64,000 nucleotides of DNA from Armigeres subalbatus (Eukaryota > Arthropoda > Insecta > Diptera > Culicidae), in assembly GCF_024139115.2 (NCBI RefSeq), contig NC_085139.1, positions 4,063,533 to 4,127,532 of the forward strand. Reading direction: 5' to 3'. Below are positions 1 to 11,119 of this stretch, piece by piece. Both the position numbers and the translations under genes were made by a program. The stretch's first letter is position 1, and each line of letters opens with the position of its first letter. Below the pieces are notes generated by a model. That model saw only the letters and a list, made by a program, of their open reading frames with translations. It did no database searches and was not told where the DNA came from.

Positions 1-59
1 CAAATAAGTCTCTTATTGACCATTATAGCAATCAAAAGAGTTGCATAAAATTCGTAATA

Positions 60-840
60 CTGTCGATTCTCTATATCAATGAAGGAATTATCCAGATGGG
101 GAGAGATCGAAGAATGGAAGCAGTGCATTGAAATAGGTAGGTACTAGATCGAAAAATTCTCGTTGCTAAGAAAAACGACAACAAAACAAATGTCATTTTC
201 TGTTGTTGATGGTTTTGTTGTTCTCTAAAGATGGTCTAGTAGCCTAATATATTGAACATATCGACCTAAGGAGAGATAATCCTAAACAAATTATGACCAG
301 ATTATAACAAGATAGAGATATCGAGATAGGAAGGTTATTGAGATGCAGAAATGGACCGTGAAAACCAGGGACATACGGAGAGATATCAAGATATGAGACG
401 AGACCTGCGAAGACGGCTTCTTTTTCCTTGTTTTCACACTTGTTCTTCTTTTCATCACAGCTGAGCATCGATCCTCAATTGTTTCCTTAAGTGTTTCACC
501 TAAATTTCGGGTAGCACAATAAAAGTGTTTGCAATTTACGGGTTTGTAAACATATTTTTATAAAGATTTTCCTATCGGAAATTAAACACGTATTCATAAC
601 TGTTCAATATTAAGCTGTCCGGGTATTCTAGAATACTTTTCAGAGTGAAAAAGTACTCGTAAAACAAAATCATTCGGAATACTTTTTGAGGGATACCAAT
701 ACTTTCACACAAAAAGGTGCTGGTTGCATCTGACAATTCGTGACAGCGCTTGCTGGTTGCAGATGAAGTTACATTTTTTCCTCTTTGCAAGTCCCGTCCC
801 AGATTAAGATATAGAACATCGAGATGTAGAGAGTCGACTG
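60..840. mobile_element. pogo-like MITE copy, interrupted
   Basis: The ends read TA-CTGTCGATTCTCTATATC on the left and, on the right, the complement of CAGTCGACTCTCTACATC followed by TA. A TA target site and a CAGT-like terminus are typical of pogo-type Tc1/mariner non-autonomous elements. The interior from about 60 to 394 matches the reverse complement of the copy at 49495-49848, including a block near 165-195 rich in AACGACAACAAAAC. No transposase is present. The right terminal piece (806-840) is separated from the rest by about 400 bp of foreign sequence. Confidence 0.72.
395..805. mobile_element. Insertion inside the pogo-like MITE
   Basis: Alignment with the uninterrupted relative at 49.5 kb predicts that position 394 should join position about 813. 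The intervening 411 bp are unrelated, and AAGATAT occurs at both borders (388-394 and 806-812), which looks like a 7 bp target duplication. No terminal inverted repeat or coding sequence was recognised. An alternative is a longer family variant from which the 49.5 kb copy was deleted. Confidence 0.4.
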
Positions 841-1072
841 TAATAAAAATGAACAGGCGCGCCGCCGTATGGAAACTGTCCACGCCGCCGAATATTTTTA
901 CCACGCTGATGGCTATTGAAGGATTATTATATCAGTAGGTCGTTTGCTTTTGGAGTTATGTGCCCCGGAAAGTGCTATGTAGTTTTGAAATTAGATTTCA
1001 ACGGGATTCACCAAGTGCAAAATGCCTTCTTTTTCACTTAAGTTAAACGATTTGCGATTCTTTCATCTCACC

Positions 1073-1182
1073 CGCCCAAGTAACCAAAAGTTCCTTTAAA
1101 AGTACGTTTTTCGCTTAATCAGCTTAGTCAAGTTGATTAAGCGTAAAATGTACCTATAAAGGAACTTTTGGTTACTTGGGCG
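1073..1182. mobile_element. 110 bp foldback MITE
   Basis: Two 53 bp arms (1073-1125 and 1130-1182) are near-complementary around a 4 bp loop. The terminus is CGCCCAAGTAACCAAAAG. RNA or single-stranded DNA from here would form one long hairpin. No target duplication was found, so the superfamily is unassigned. Confidence 0.7.
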
Positions 1183-1239
1183 TTAGATTGTCGTTCAATC
1201 CATTAGAACTGAACAAACAACAATGCGATGCTTAGATAT

Positions 1240-2192
1240 TTAGAGATATTTCCGAAAGAATTCCCAGAGGTGGATGGGAGTTGCGTTAGAAATTCTATGT
1301 GAGATTCGGAAGGAGTTCAGTGGAAATTTCAGGAGAGTGCTCGGAGTAACTTGTGACGAGTTCTTGAAGGAATTTCTGGACGACCTCCAGGGGGAATTGC
1401 ACGACAAATTCCTTGAGGAAAACCTGATGAACATTCTAAAGGAATATCGGTTAAAATCTAAATAAACTGCATGTTAGTAACTGGAGAAATTCTCGGTGAA
1501 ATTTTGCAATAGCTCTTATGGAATATCTAAACTCCAGGAACTTTTTGAACGGATTTCGAAGGAATTACCACAGAAATCTACGGAGGAATCATCTGAAGAG
1601 GTTTTGGACGAACTCCCTGAAGAACTTATGAAGGAATTCCTGGAAAAACTTCCGAGAAAATTCTTAAAGAAGCTTGCTGGAGAAACTTTGAAGGAAATTT
1701 TGTAGGAATTCCGGAAAGAATTCTTAGAGAAACTTCCGGAGAAATTCCTTGAGGATCTTCCGGATGAAATCCCGGAGGAACTTCCGGATGAAGTCCCGGA
1801 GGAACTTCCGGATGAAATCCTGGAGGAACTTCCGGATTAAATCCTGGAGGAACTTCCATACTTAATCCTGGAGGAACTTCCGGACGGAATCCTGGAAAAC
1901 TTCCGGATCACATCCACAATATCTTGGAGGAACCTCCGGACGAAATCCTGGAGGAACTTTCACACGAAATCTTGGAGGAACTTCCGAACGAAATCCGTGA
2001 GACACTTCCAGATGAGATCCTCGAGGAACTTCAGGACGAAATACTGAAGAAACTTCCGGACGAAATCTTGGAAGAACTTCCTGACGAAATGCTGGAGGAA
2101 CTTCTGGACGAAATCCTGGAGGAACTTCCACACGAAATCCTGTAGGAAGCTCCGGGCGAAATTCAAACGTCCGCATGAAAATTTGGATGAAC
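1240..2192. repeat. Degenerate GAGGAACTTCCGGA tandem array, left part
   Basis: A loose tandem array of roughly 24-33 bp units built on GGAGGAACTTCCGGA and GAAATCCTGGA becomes increasingly regular from about 1730. It gives open frames on both strands with repetitive Glu/Leu/Asp or Pro/Glu/Val translations. These are by-products of the repeat. It continues at 3366 after the hAT-like insertion, so the two parts were once one array. Confidence 0.8.
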
Positions 2193-3373
2193 TTCCGGAC
2201 CAGAGTTGGTAATCGATAAATTATCGTCGTTAATTTAACGCCAACTTCGATAACTATAACACTTTTACGATAATGCTTCGTTGACGATAAAATGAGCGTT
2301 GAATTAACGTTATCGATATCAAATATTCGTTGTTTATCGATAAATAATGAGTTAACTGTAACATGTACTACAGTTTAAAGTGGAAATATTCACAAGTTGG
2401 ATTTGCAATTTAAAAATATTGTATTGCCTTACAATATTCAGAAACGTCTTCAAATCCTGGAATTAAATTGGGATTCTAAGAAGTCACCGAATGAATCAAA
2501 ACATTATTTCGGTCAATCATTAAAGTTCTTACAGAGTCGCAGTTCTCCATAGTACAGAATCTGAGATCATTTTTAATGTCTACCTATACATATGTTTAAT
2601 CTAGCATTATTAACGAAACTTCTGTTTTGAAGATCCGGAGCACCCAGTTATATGAATATTTTATGACTCACAGTTTAGACTTAACTCCTTAATCTAACCA
2701 GATCATAGGTGACGAGGTTAGTCCACCAATCTGTTGAGAGAATATTCACTCAGTACTGGTGCTGCCTGTAATGCAGCACTACAAATCGCTGCATCAAATA
2801 AATTTCTAGTATTTGGATCCCAATATATTGCCGATGGGTTCCGATTCCAGGTGTATATTCTTGCTTATACGATAAGAATTAGCAAAGGAAAGTCATAATG
2901 CTCTCTCATTAAAAGCGAACTTATATTGAAGTATCACTGTCTCAGAGAATTAAATCCGCCTGGATAGCGCAAATTTCCGCGATCTTTTTATTGGAACATC
3001 TATGCTGCATAGTGAAAAAAAAAACACTGACCACCAACATAGCACCTCACTTCTCATTATTTCGTAAAGTAGCAGGCATTAAGCAATAATTTTAGAGAGC
3101 CCCGCTTCAATCAAAATTAACTCTGATCAACCAGCTGCAAAAAAATGTTCCATTCTCGGCTTCTGTCAAAATTTTAAACCAACTTTATTCGCGTAATCTA
3201 GTAACCACAGGTAACCACTTTATCGCAAAATTATCGAGTTAACTTACGTTAAATTATCGAACTACGATAATAATTCAGTTGATTCATCGTTATCGTAGCA
3301 ACCGATAACGTTGATCACAATCAACTTTATCGGCGATAATGATAAATTAACGATTAACAACCCTGTTCCGGAC
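2193..3373. mobile_element. Non-autonomous hAT-like element with 8 bp TSD
   Basis: The element proper is 2201-3365 (1165 bp). Its ends read CAGAGTTGGTAATCGATAAA and, on the other strand, CAGGGTTGTTAATCGTTAAT, the CAGRG start expected of hAT. The 8 bp TTCCGGAC flanks it exactly on both sides (2193-2200 and 3366-3373). The outer 150 bp of each end are dense in ATCGATAA/TTATCG subterminal motifs. The core has no transposase frame, so it is non-autonomous. It sits inside the purine-biased array. Confidence 0.88.
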
Positions 3374-3835
3374 GATATTCTGGAAGAGCTTCCGAACGAA
3401 ATTCTGGAGAAAATCTCGGATGAAATTCTGGAGCAATTTCCGGATGAAATCCTTGAGAAACTTGGAGGAACCTCCGAACGAAATCCTGGAAGAACTTTCG
3501 GACATAATTCTGGAGGATTTTTTTTCGGGCGAAATCCTGGAGAAACTTCCGGACGATAACCTGGAGGGACGATAACCGATTCGAAACGAAATCTTGGAGG
3601 AAGTTTCGGTCGAAATCCTAAAGAAACTTCAGGACGAAGTCCTGGAGGAACTCCCGGACGAAATCGAAGACGAAATTTGGTCATGGAGGAACTCCCGGAG
3701 GAAATCCTGGAGGAACTTTCGGAAAAGTTCCTGGAGATACTTCCGAAGAAATATTTGGAGGAATGTCTAGAGGAATTTCCTTATGAACTTCCCATCAAAC
3801 TCGTGAGGTACTTCTGAAGAAATTCCGGAGAATTT
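3366..3835. repeat. Degenerate GAGGAACTTCCGGA array, right part
   Basis: This continues the array at 1240-2192, with the same GAAATCCTGGAGGAACTTCCGGACG words. Units decay toward 3800. The translations are repeat artefacts. Confidence 0.78.
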
Positions 3836-4015
3836 TTGACGCTTGAAATTCGTCCATGCCGAGTAGCTTGCGCAAGTCTCACCTATTAGTACATCTCGCT
3901 AAATCAGTTCAATTATTCCTCTTAGCTGAAGCATTCGATATTGCAGCAGGTGCAGTTTGTCAACCGCGAAATCGACAGACGTCCAGTTTTCCATTTAGCC
4001 GAAATGGTTATTTGG
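3836..4015. other. Short linker, no gene seen
   Basis: This is unique-looking sequence followed from about 3985 by TTTAGCCGAAATGGTTATTTGGTCGAA, part of the dispersed TTTGGCCGAAA family. That family resumes at 7344 beyond the LINE, so the LINE entered such an array. Confidence 0.5.
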
Positions 4016-4040
4016 TCGAATACAATTATTATTTATTTAT

Positions 4041-6020
4041 TCAGACTAAGGCCGAAGTGGCCTGTGCGGTATATAAGAGTCTTCTCCATTCGGCTCGGTC
4101 CATGGCTACACGTCGCCAACCACGCAGTCTACGGAGGGTCCGCAAGTCATCTTCCACCTGATCGATCCACCTTGCCCGCTGCGCACCTCGCCTTCTTGTG
4201 CCCGTCGGATCGTTGTCGAGAACCATTTTCACCGGGTTACTGTCCGACATTCTGGCTACGTGCCCGGCCCATCGCAGTCGTCCGATTTTCGCGGTGTGAA
4301 CGATGGATGGTTCTCCCAACAGCTGATGCAATTCGTGGTTCATTCGCCTCCTCCACGTACCGTCCGCCATCTGCACCCCACCATAGATGGTACGCAGCAC
4401 TTTCCTTTCGAAAACTCAAGTGCGCGTTGGTCCTCCACGAGCATCGTCCAGGTCTCGTGTCCGTAGAGGACTACCGGTCTAATTAGCGTTTTGTAGATTG
4501 TCAGTTTGGTACGGCGGCGAACTCTATTCGATCGGAGCGTCTTGCGGAGTCCAAAGTACGTACGATTTCCAGCCACTATGCGTCTCCGAATTTCTCTGCT
4601 GGTGTCATTTTCGGCAGTCACCAGTGAGCCCAAGTACACAAATTCTTCTACCACCTCGATTTCGTCACCACCGATGCAAACTCGCGGTGGGTGGCTCACA
4701 TTGTCTTCTCTTGAACCTCTTCCTATCATGTACTTCGTCTTCGACGTGTTGATGACTAGTCCGATCCGCTTAGCTTCCCTCTTCAGTCTGATGTAGGCTT
4801 CCTCCATCTTCTCAAAGTTACGTGCCATAATATCTATGTCGTCGGCGAAACCAAATAGCTGGACGGACTTATTGAAAATTGTACCACTCGTGTTAATCCC
4901 CCTGCTCTTCGTATTACACCTTCCAAAGCGATGTTGAATAGCAAACACGAAAGACCATCACCTTGCCGTAACCCTCTGCGGGTTTCGAAGGGACTCGAGA
5001 ATGCCCCTGAAACTCGAACTACGCACATCACCCGATCCATCGTCGCTTTGATCAACCGTATCAGTTTATCCGGAAAACCGTGTTCGTGCATTAGCTGCCA
5101 TAGCTGGTCCCGATCGATTGTATCATATGCGGCTTTGAAGTCGATGAATAGATGATGTGTGGGCACGTTGTATTCGCGGCATTTCTGCAGTACTTGGCGA
5201 ATGGCAAACACCTGGTCCGTGGTGGAGCGTTCGCCCATAAAACCCGCCTGGTACTGCCCCACGAACTCCCTTGCAGTTGGTGCTAGTCGACGGCATAAAA
5301 TTTGGGAGAGTACCTTGTAGGCGGCGTTCAGCAATGTGATTGCGCGGTAGTTGCTACAATCCAGCTTATCGCCCTTTTTGTAGATGGGACACACGACACC
5401 TTCCATCCACTCCTGCGGCAAAACTTCCTCCTCCCAAATCTTGGTAATGACCCAGTGCAGCGCTCTAGCCAGTGCCTCACCACCGTGTTTAAATAGCTCT
5501 CCTGGTAGTTGGTCAACCCCAGGGCTTTGTTGTTCTTGAGCCGGCCAATCTCCTCCTGGATTTCCTGGAGATCCGGAGCCGGTAGAATTATGTCCTGCGC
5601 GCGTTCTCCCAGGTCCATCACCATACCGCCATCTTCGTCTGCCACATCGCCATTCAGGTGTTCTTCGTAGTGCTGCCGCCACCTTTGGATCACCTCACGC
5701 TCGTTCGTAAGAAGGTTCCCGTTTATGTCCTTACACATATCGGGCTGTGGCACGTGGCCCTTACGTGAACGGTTTAACTTCTCATAGAACTTTCGTGTGT
5801 TATTAGTGCGGTACAGTTGCTCCGTTTCTTCACGGTCTCGATCTTCCTGCTGACGCTTTTTCCTCCGGAAAATCGAGTTTTGTCTGTTCCGCGCCTGTTT
5901 ATATCGTGCCTCGTTCGCCCTCGTGCGGTGTTGCAGCAATCTCGCCCATGCTGCATTCTTCTCTTCCACTAACTGCTCACATTCGCCGTCATACCAGTCG
6001 TTTCTTCTGATCCGGGGCAC
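4041..6020 (-). pseudogene. RTE LINE reverse transcriptase and C-terminal domain
   Basis: This is the reverse transcriptase in at least three frames. Frame one (from 6020) carries a basic linker up to about 5515. Frame two holds the fingers/palm motifs CPIYKKGDKLDCSNYRAI, FIDFKAAYDTIDR and RGLRQGDGLS. Frame three, from about 4900, holds the catalytic FGFADDIDIMA and the TKYMIG region. Another shift near 4380 leads to the C-terminal WAGHVARMSDSNPVKMVL segment, ending at 4041. The catalytic Asp pair is intact but the chain is broken. Confidence 0.88.
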
Positions 6021-6229
6021 CGTGCCAAGTGCAGCGGTTGCGGTGCTACCAATGGCGGATCGAATATCTCTCCAGCCATCTTAAAGAGATGCTGCGCCTA
6101 GCTGCTCTTCCGTTGGAAGTGCCACTTCCAGCTGCTGCGCGTATTCTGGGCTAGTCTACCGTCTTGTAGCCGCCCAATGTTAAGCCGCGGCGTCCGACTT
6201 CGACGCGTGTTGTACACCGTCGAGAGTTT

Positions 6230-7081
6230 TGAGCGCAGGCATACTGCAACGAGGTAGTGGTCGGATTCAATATTCGCACTGCGGTAAGTGCGGACGTTCG
6301 TGATGTCGGAGAAGAATTTACCGTCGATTAGAACGTGGTCGATTTGGTTTTCCGTTTCTTGGTTAGGGTGATCTCCATGTGGCCTTGTGGATATTTTTGC
6401 GGGGAAAGAAGGTGCTTCGGACTACCATTCCGCGGGAGGCTGCGAAGTTTATGCATCGTTGGCCGTTGTCATTCGATACGGTGTGCAGACTATCCGGTCC
6501 GATGACCGGTCTATACATTCCTCCCTTCCTACCTGTGCGTTCATGTCGCCGATGACGATTTTAACGTCCCGCAGTGGGCATCCATCGTATGTCTGCTCCA
6601 GCTGTGCGTAGAACGCTTCTTTCTCGTCGTCGGGTCTCCCTTCGTGTGGGCAGTGCACGTTGATGATGCTATAGTTGAAGAAACGGCCTTTAATCCTCAG
6701 CTTGCACATCCTTGCGTTGATTGGCTGCCACCCAATCACGCGTTGGCGCATCTTACCCAGCACTATGAAGCCGGTTCCCAGCTCGTTGGTGGTGCCACAG
6801 CTTTGGTAGAAGGTAGCCGCTCGATGCCCGCTTTTCCACACTTTCTGTCCTGTCCAGCAAATCTCCTGCAGCGCCACGACGTCGAAGTTGCGGGGATGTA
6901 ATTCATCGTAGATCATCCTGTCGCAACCTGCGAAACCTAGCGACTTGCAATTCCATGTTCCAAGCTTCCAATCGTGATCCTGTATTCGTCGCCTAGGTCT
7001 TTGCCGATTATATCGAGTCGCATTATCTCTTATATTGTTCGTAATGATTGGTTTTCTAGGCGGCTTATTGGGCCTGCGCAA
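6230..7081 (-). pseudogene. RTE LINE APE-type endonuclease domain
   Basis: The N-terminal part of the LINE protein would nick target DNA for target-primed reverse transcription. Motifs in order are LGTWNCKSL, VVALQEICWTG with the metal-binding Glu, NVHCPHEG, and IVIGDMNAQVG. A frameshift near 6450 interrupts it. The remainder, with NQIDHVLIDG and the catalytic SDHYLVAV, continues in another frame to about 6230. The start at 7081 is the first Met upstream of the domain, preceded by a basic Arg/Pro-rich stretch. The 5' leader extends to 7333. Confidence 0.86.
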
Positions 7082-7343
7082 ACCTCCTGTCTCGTCGGAG
7101 GGCCGTCGTGTCAGGGCTGTTTAGCGTCCCACCTAACACCAGGACTTGGGCTTGTGCGCTTTGAGCGGCACACGGTCGCTTTGGTGGAGCCTACTTGCGG
7201 ATACATGCAGCTTTTTATAGAGGTTTAACAGGGCCCACTGTCAAACCCCACCACATCCTAGGCAAGCCCCACAACTCGCAGATGGCCTGGGGAGGGATCA
7301 TCAAGCCCTTGGACATAGTCCCTGCTGCCCGTGTCGAATACAA

Positions 7344-7765
7344 GTCGACCACAAAAGATTTTGGTCGAAGAAAACATCTAGTCGAACATGCATTATGGAC
7401 AAACTGGTCATATTACAGTATTTGACGCCATTTGACCGAAGAGGACATACACGGTCGAAAATGTCATATCGTTCGAACGAATTGGTTATTTGGCCGAAAA
7501 ATTTGGCTCAACATGCCGTTTGGTAGAAAGGGACATTTGGCAAAAAGGGTCATACGGTCACAATTGTGGTTCAACCTAAAATGTCATTTGGCCAAACGAC
7601 TCATAGGACAATCAACCGCAAACGAAAGGGACATACAGCCGTAAATGTTGTTCAGCCAAACTAATCATTTGGCCGAAAAATTGGTTTAGATGAATAAGTC
7701 ATTTGGTCGAAAATGTCATTTAATAGAAAAGACAATTTGAGCATTTGGTGAAAAGTGTGAGATGA
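7344..7765. repeat. TTTGGCCGAAA-type dispersed array
   Basis: Imperfect repeats of CATTTGGTCGAAAATGTC and variants recur about every 20-25 bp. The same word family occurs at 9435-9725, 17455-17630, 22495-23260 and 45855-46015 in either orientation. There is no coding content. Confidence 0.75.
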
Positions 7766-7796
7766 TTATTAACATTGAATTAACATTATTGAATTA

Positions 7797-8007
7797 GGGA
7801 AAGTGTACCGGTTTTGACCACCTTAGTGCTTAATGTTAGGGTTGACTGAAAAATGCATTATTTCCTAAAATATTGATCAGTTTCAACAGAAATGAAAAAT
7901 AATTACATATCTCCTATCCAATAATACCCTCCAAAAATGCTTTACTTTTGGAGTTATTCGAGAAACTGACCAAAATAGGAACATGGTTAAAACTGGTACA
8001 GTCACCC
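7797..8007. mobile_element. 211 bp TA-flanked MITE
   Basis: The termini are GGGAAAGTGTACCGGTTTTG and, on the other strand, GGGTGACTGTACCAGTTTTA, flanked by TA (7795-7796 and 8008-8009). The TA duplication and roughly 25 bp imperfect inverted repeats fit a Tc1/mariner-type MITE. There is no ORF. Confidence 0.75.
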
Positions 8008-8009
8008 TA

Positions 8010-8500
8010 CCAACTATCCACAAAACGCTCGATATCATAACTTTTGAAATCATGAAGTTTGATATATCGCATGATGAAATTCGCCCATTTCCGTAAAGTG
8101 ACCCCGAAACTGATTCCGCGGAATGTGTGGAATAAGGAATACGTACTTTATTTTGGGTCTATCAAATTCCTGTTCAAATTTTGCATAGTTCATGTGTCGT
8201 TTCCTTTCAAAATATCTTAAATAATCTATTGGAAATATGGGTACTAGAAAATGGGTCAATGATGACATCCAACTTAAAACAGTAGTAAATACGGAACCAG
8301 GCCAATTTTGGAAATCAATAAAGGTTCTGAAATTGGAAAAAAAAATCCGCTTCTTTTGGTGGCAGACAACTGTCATTTTTGTTGATTCAGCTTTGCTGCG
8401 TCGCAGCATGCGTGAAATAATAAAAATTACAGTTGTGCGTTGCTTCCGTATCGAGTGGTGTGCCTCCGAAAACGCGAGCACTTAAAAACTTGGATTCTGT
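8010..8500. other. Unassigned AT-rich stretch
   Basis: I saw no gene, repeat boundary or RNA motif here. Short open frames exist on both strands, but their composition does not suggest coding. Confidence 0.4.
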
Positions 8501-8599
8501 CCTTAAGTGATGATTCGGAAAAAATACCTAAAATTGGCTAAACGTTTGAAGCCATTGACAGCCATGAGATTTTTAACGTGCTTAAGTTTCATCAAGTGC

Positions 8600-9352
8600 T
8601 ATTGTGTCTATTATGCCTATTCTTGAATTTTGTGAGTGTGGGATCAAACGAGTTTTTAGAGCGCAGAACAATTTCGTGACCCGCGATATATTTTTTTTAT
8701 TCTGTGTTGTTGAAAAATATATTAATTAGTGCGTGACCAAATGTGTTTCAAGAAAGCAGAACGAAGTGGAATTGTGGGAAAGTCAAAGTTTACTGTGTGT
8801 CTGATCGTGTTTTCTCTAGTCGCAAAACGATCGCGCGATCATCTTAATGTTTTGTTCTGCGTTGTGCGGTTGACCTAATTATTTGGCGTGTGCATGTGCC
8901 ATCGTATTTCCCTTTATCACGCAGAACGATCGCGCGATCATTGGAAAATTTTGTTATGCTTTGGGCGGTCGGTAAATCAATTGGTTAGTGCTCGTTCGTT
9001 CGATTGTGTTTTTGTTTAACCTCGTTCAAATTACACGCTATACTCGGCATACCGTTTACCAAAATGAACCCTGCCACATTCCCTTCCCAATATATCCAAC
9101 ATCCCAGTGATTTCTCGTGGAAGTGCGGATGACTCGTCGGCTTTCATCAAAGCGAGTATCACGTCGACATATTCTTTCCCAATCCCTACTTGACCTGCAT
9201 TCGGACACGGCCGGCGTTGGTATTGCTTAGTTTTGGGTCACCGATTGTTACACATTGAAGATGGTGTTAATCCCAAACATCATCTGTTGGTTCTCTGCAA
9301 TAACGGAGTAGGAACCGTGGGCGGTCAATCATGCTCATGCTCATGCTCATGA
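8600..9352 (+). mobile_element. Internally deleted LINE (5' leader plus 3' end)
   Basis: The left half holds two about 100 bp repeats, each with the palindrome GATCGCGCGATC (near 8829 and 8928), as in LINE promoter leaders. A start in good context (ACCAAAATG, near 9063) opens a frame beginning MNPATFPSQYIQHPS that is soon lost. The right half ends in a hexameric ATGCTC tail (9330-9351). Its last about 200 bp align loosely to the 3' ends of the elements at 25374 and 59500. The protein-coding centre is missing. The left boundary is uncertain. Confidence 0.55.
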
Positions 9353-9434
9353 GAAAGGAAAATGAGGAAAGGGTGAAACATTTCACTTCGTGCTTCTTAT
9401 TTCTCACATCTCATTTTCAATTCTCATTGATCAA

Positions 9435-9725
9435 TTATTGTTTGGCCATATCGGCAAACGACATATGAACCGTTCAGCTAAATTATAGTTTAAGTCATAT
9501 GAACTGTTCGGCCAAATGGCGTTTTTGATCATATCACCAGTTCTGCCAAAGGACATTTTCGGCCAAATTATATTTTTAGTCAAATGACTTTGTGTAAAAT
9601 GTTTTTTTTTCTGCCAAATGACATATAAATGACGACAACTTTCGACCGAATCCTACTTGACAGGTAGCACGGTAGGCCGAATCTAGCTGACTTCCATTTG
9701 ACCGAACTTCGTCAAATTTCACGAC
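9435..9725. repeat. TTTGGCCGAAA-type dispersed array
   Basis: Words such as TTTGGCCATATCGGC, TTCGGCCAAATTAT and GCCAAATGACAT recur through this stretch, mostly in inverted orientation relative to 7344-7765. There is no coding content. Confidence 0.65.
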
Positions 9726-10323
9726 ATAAATCGATAACTCGAAAACCATCAGTGCTAGAGTATTGACGTCTTCAGAAGAAATGATCTATAAGAAAAGATC
9801 TATTTTTGGTGTAACTTGCCATTAAGCCCTTTTGTGATTTTTTATCTTTTGAGATTAAAGATCATATTATTCTACAAAGTTGTAGAGAATTTAATTCTAA
9901 GCATTTTAGCTTAAAAAACATTTATTTTATCTCATATAGGTGATGTTTTATGACAAAATTACTAAGTTTAGATAGAGTAGTCCCGAAAAAAAAATAGTTT
10001 CTAGCAAGGACGGAACTCTTCGTTTAACATCTTTTTTGACAAAGGTAAATATGGATGGATGTCTCATCCTGTACTGTACTGAACCGACACTTAATTTGAT
10101 GTCATTGCCAGTTCGAACCTGTAAGATCTGCAAACAGTAATCAATGAGCCCTCCATTAGTGGATTCACGAATGATGTGGAATACCAGTGGACCTCCCATT
10201 TCACTAAAAACACTTCACCGGAGATCCATTCAATCAATATACTTTTGTTCCAACAGTTAGACCCATTTGACGTTTGTCCCAAAACGTTAACCGTTTATGA
10301 TGGTTATCCCAACTCGTCTTTAG
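9726..10323. other. Unassigned AT-rich stretch
   Basis: No gene is recognisable. The stretch is AT-rich, and the phrase TCATTGCCAGTTC near 10104 recurs near 10620. This suggests related repeat remnants on both sides of the MITE at 10332. Confidence 0.4.
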
Positions 10324-10528
10324 GTTTGAATAAAAGATATTTTAGTTACTAGATAAAGATTGTCGCTTCGGTTCCCTTTGTTCTGCTGTCCGGAACATGT
10401 TGGGTATCAAGCTGTCAAATCGTATGGATTTTCCTTCTTTGACATTTAGCTCCCCTATCCTCGCCAGCAAAAGATGTTCCGGACAGCGACAATCTTTATC
10501 TAGTAACTAAAATATCTTTTGTTTGAAT
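10324..10528. mobile_element. 189 bp MITE with 8 bp TSD
   Basis: The element 10332-10520 has inverted repeats of about 36 bp starting AAAAGATATTTTAGTTACTA and ending in GATTGTCGCT. The exact 8 bp GTTTGAAT flanks it (10324-10331 and 10521-10528). An 8 bp duplication fits hAT or P-type families, but the terminus is not a typical hAT CAGNG. There is no ORF. Confidence 0.82.
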
Positions 10529-11119
10529 TCTCGCCATTTCACTCCTTTTTCACTGGATAATCCAACCAGTGGTGCGAATTCTAAGTCTCAGTGACTGAGA
10601 TTTGTAGGATATTGATATCATTGCCAGTTCACACTCACTTCCTAGCAGTGAAAACTGAAAAGGATTAGCAGCAACAATCAGAGATAAAGTAAACAAAAGA
10701 CCTCTTTTCTCATTGCACACGCAGCCCGCAGTGACAGTCCATTCAATTCACTCGCTGGTGCGTGAAAGTGACAGCGCTATATAAATGCATGGGTGAATAC
10801 TACCACTTGACAGAAAAAGACAGGAAGTTTGAGCCGAATGATCATCAACTTCAGCCTGCTGTTGGCAAACCGAGTAGGCTAAGCTATTCCTGCTTTGTCT
10901 TTCTGACTGAGGCAAAGAGAAGCAGAGAAAAATACAAAACACAATAATCGCAGTCAGCGGGCATTGATGATAAATTGCACCTCCAACTATGGAGAACAAT
11001 GTCGACCGTTTTATGTCGACTTAGTCTGCTATTATTTTGCAAGTTCGGCGTTATTATTCACTTAAAATAACAAACATAGCAGTATTGACAAAATGGTGAA
11101 GTGTCCATTTACTACAGCG
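10529..11119. other. Unassigned intergenic stretch
   Basis: Unique-looking sequence without a convincing gene. Open frames of 60-80 codons on both strands overlap each other and show no recognisable domain. Confidence 0.4.

Larger units (their letters stand above)
4016..7343 (-). mobile_element. RTE-clade LINE (JAM1-like), nearly full length
   Basis: A single minus-strand LINE occupies 4026-7333, flanked by a perfect 10 bp duplication TCGAATACAA (4016-4025 and 7334-7343). Reading from 7333 leftward there is a 5' leader, an APE-type endonuclease, a reverse transcriptase and a C-terminal domain. It ends in short AATA repeats instead of poly(A), which is typical of the RTE clade. JAM1 of Aedes aegypti is the nearest family I recognise. 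Several frameshifts make it inactive, but the intact ends and duplication indicate a fairly recent complete insertion. Confidence 0.9.

Noticed and set aside
1924..2145. Coiled-coil-like acidic protein (EEILEELPDEILEEL)
   Set aside because: It is produced by the GAGGAACTTCCGGA tandem array. Similar frames occur on the opposite strand.
3941..4486. Plus-strand ORF of 181 codons
   Set aside because: It is antisense to the C-terminal part of the RTE LINE.
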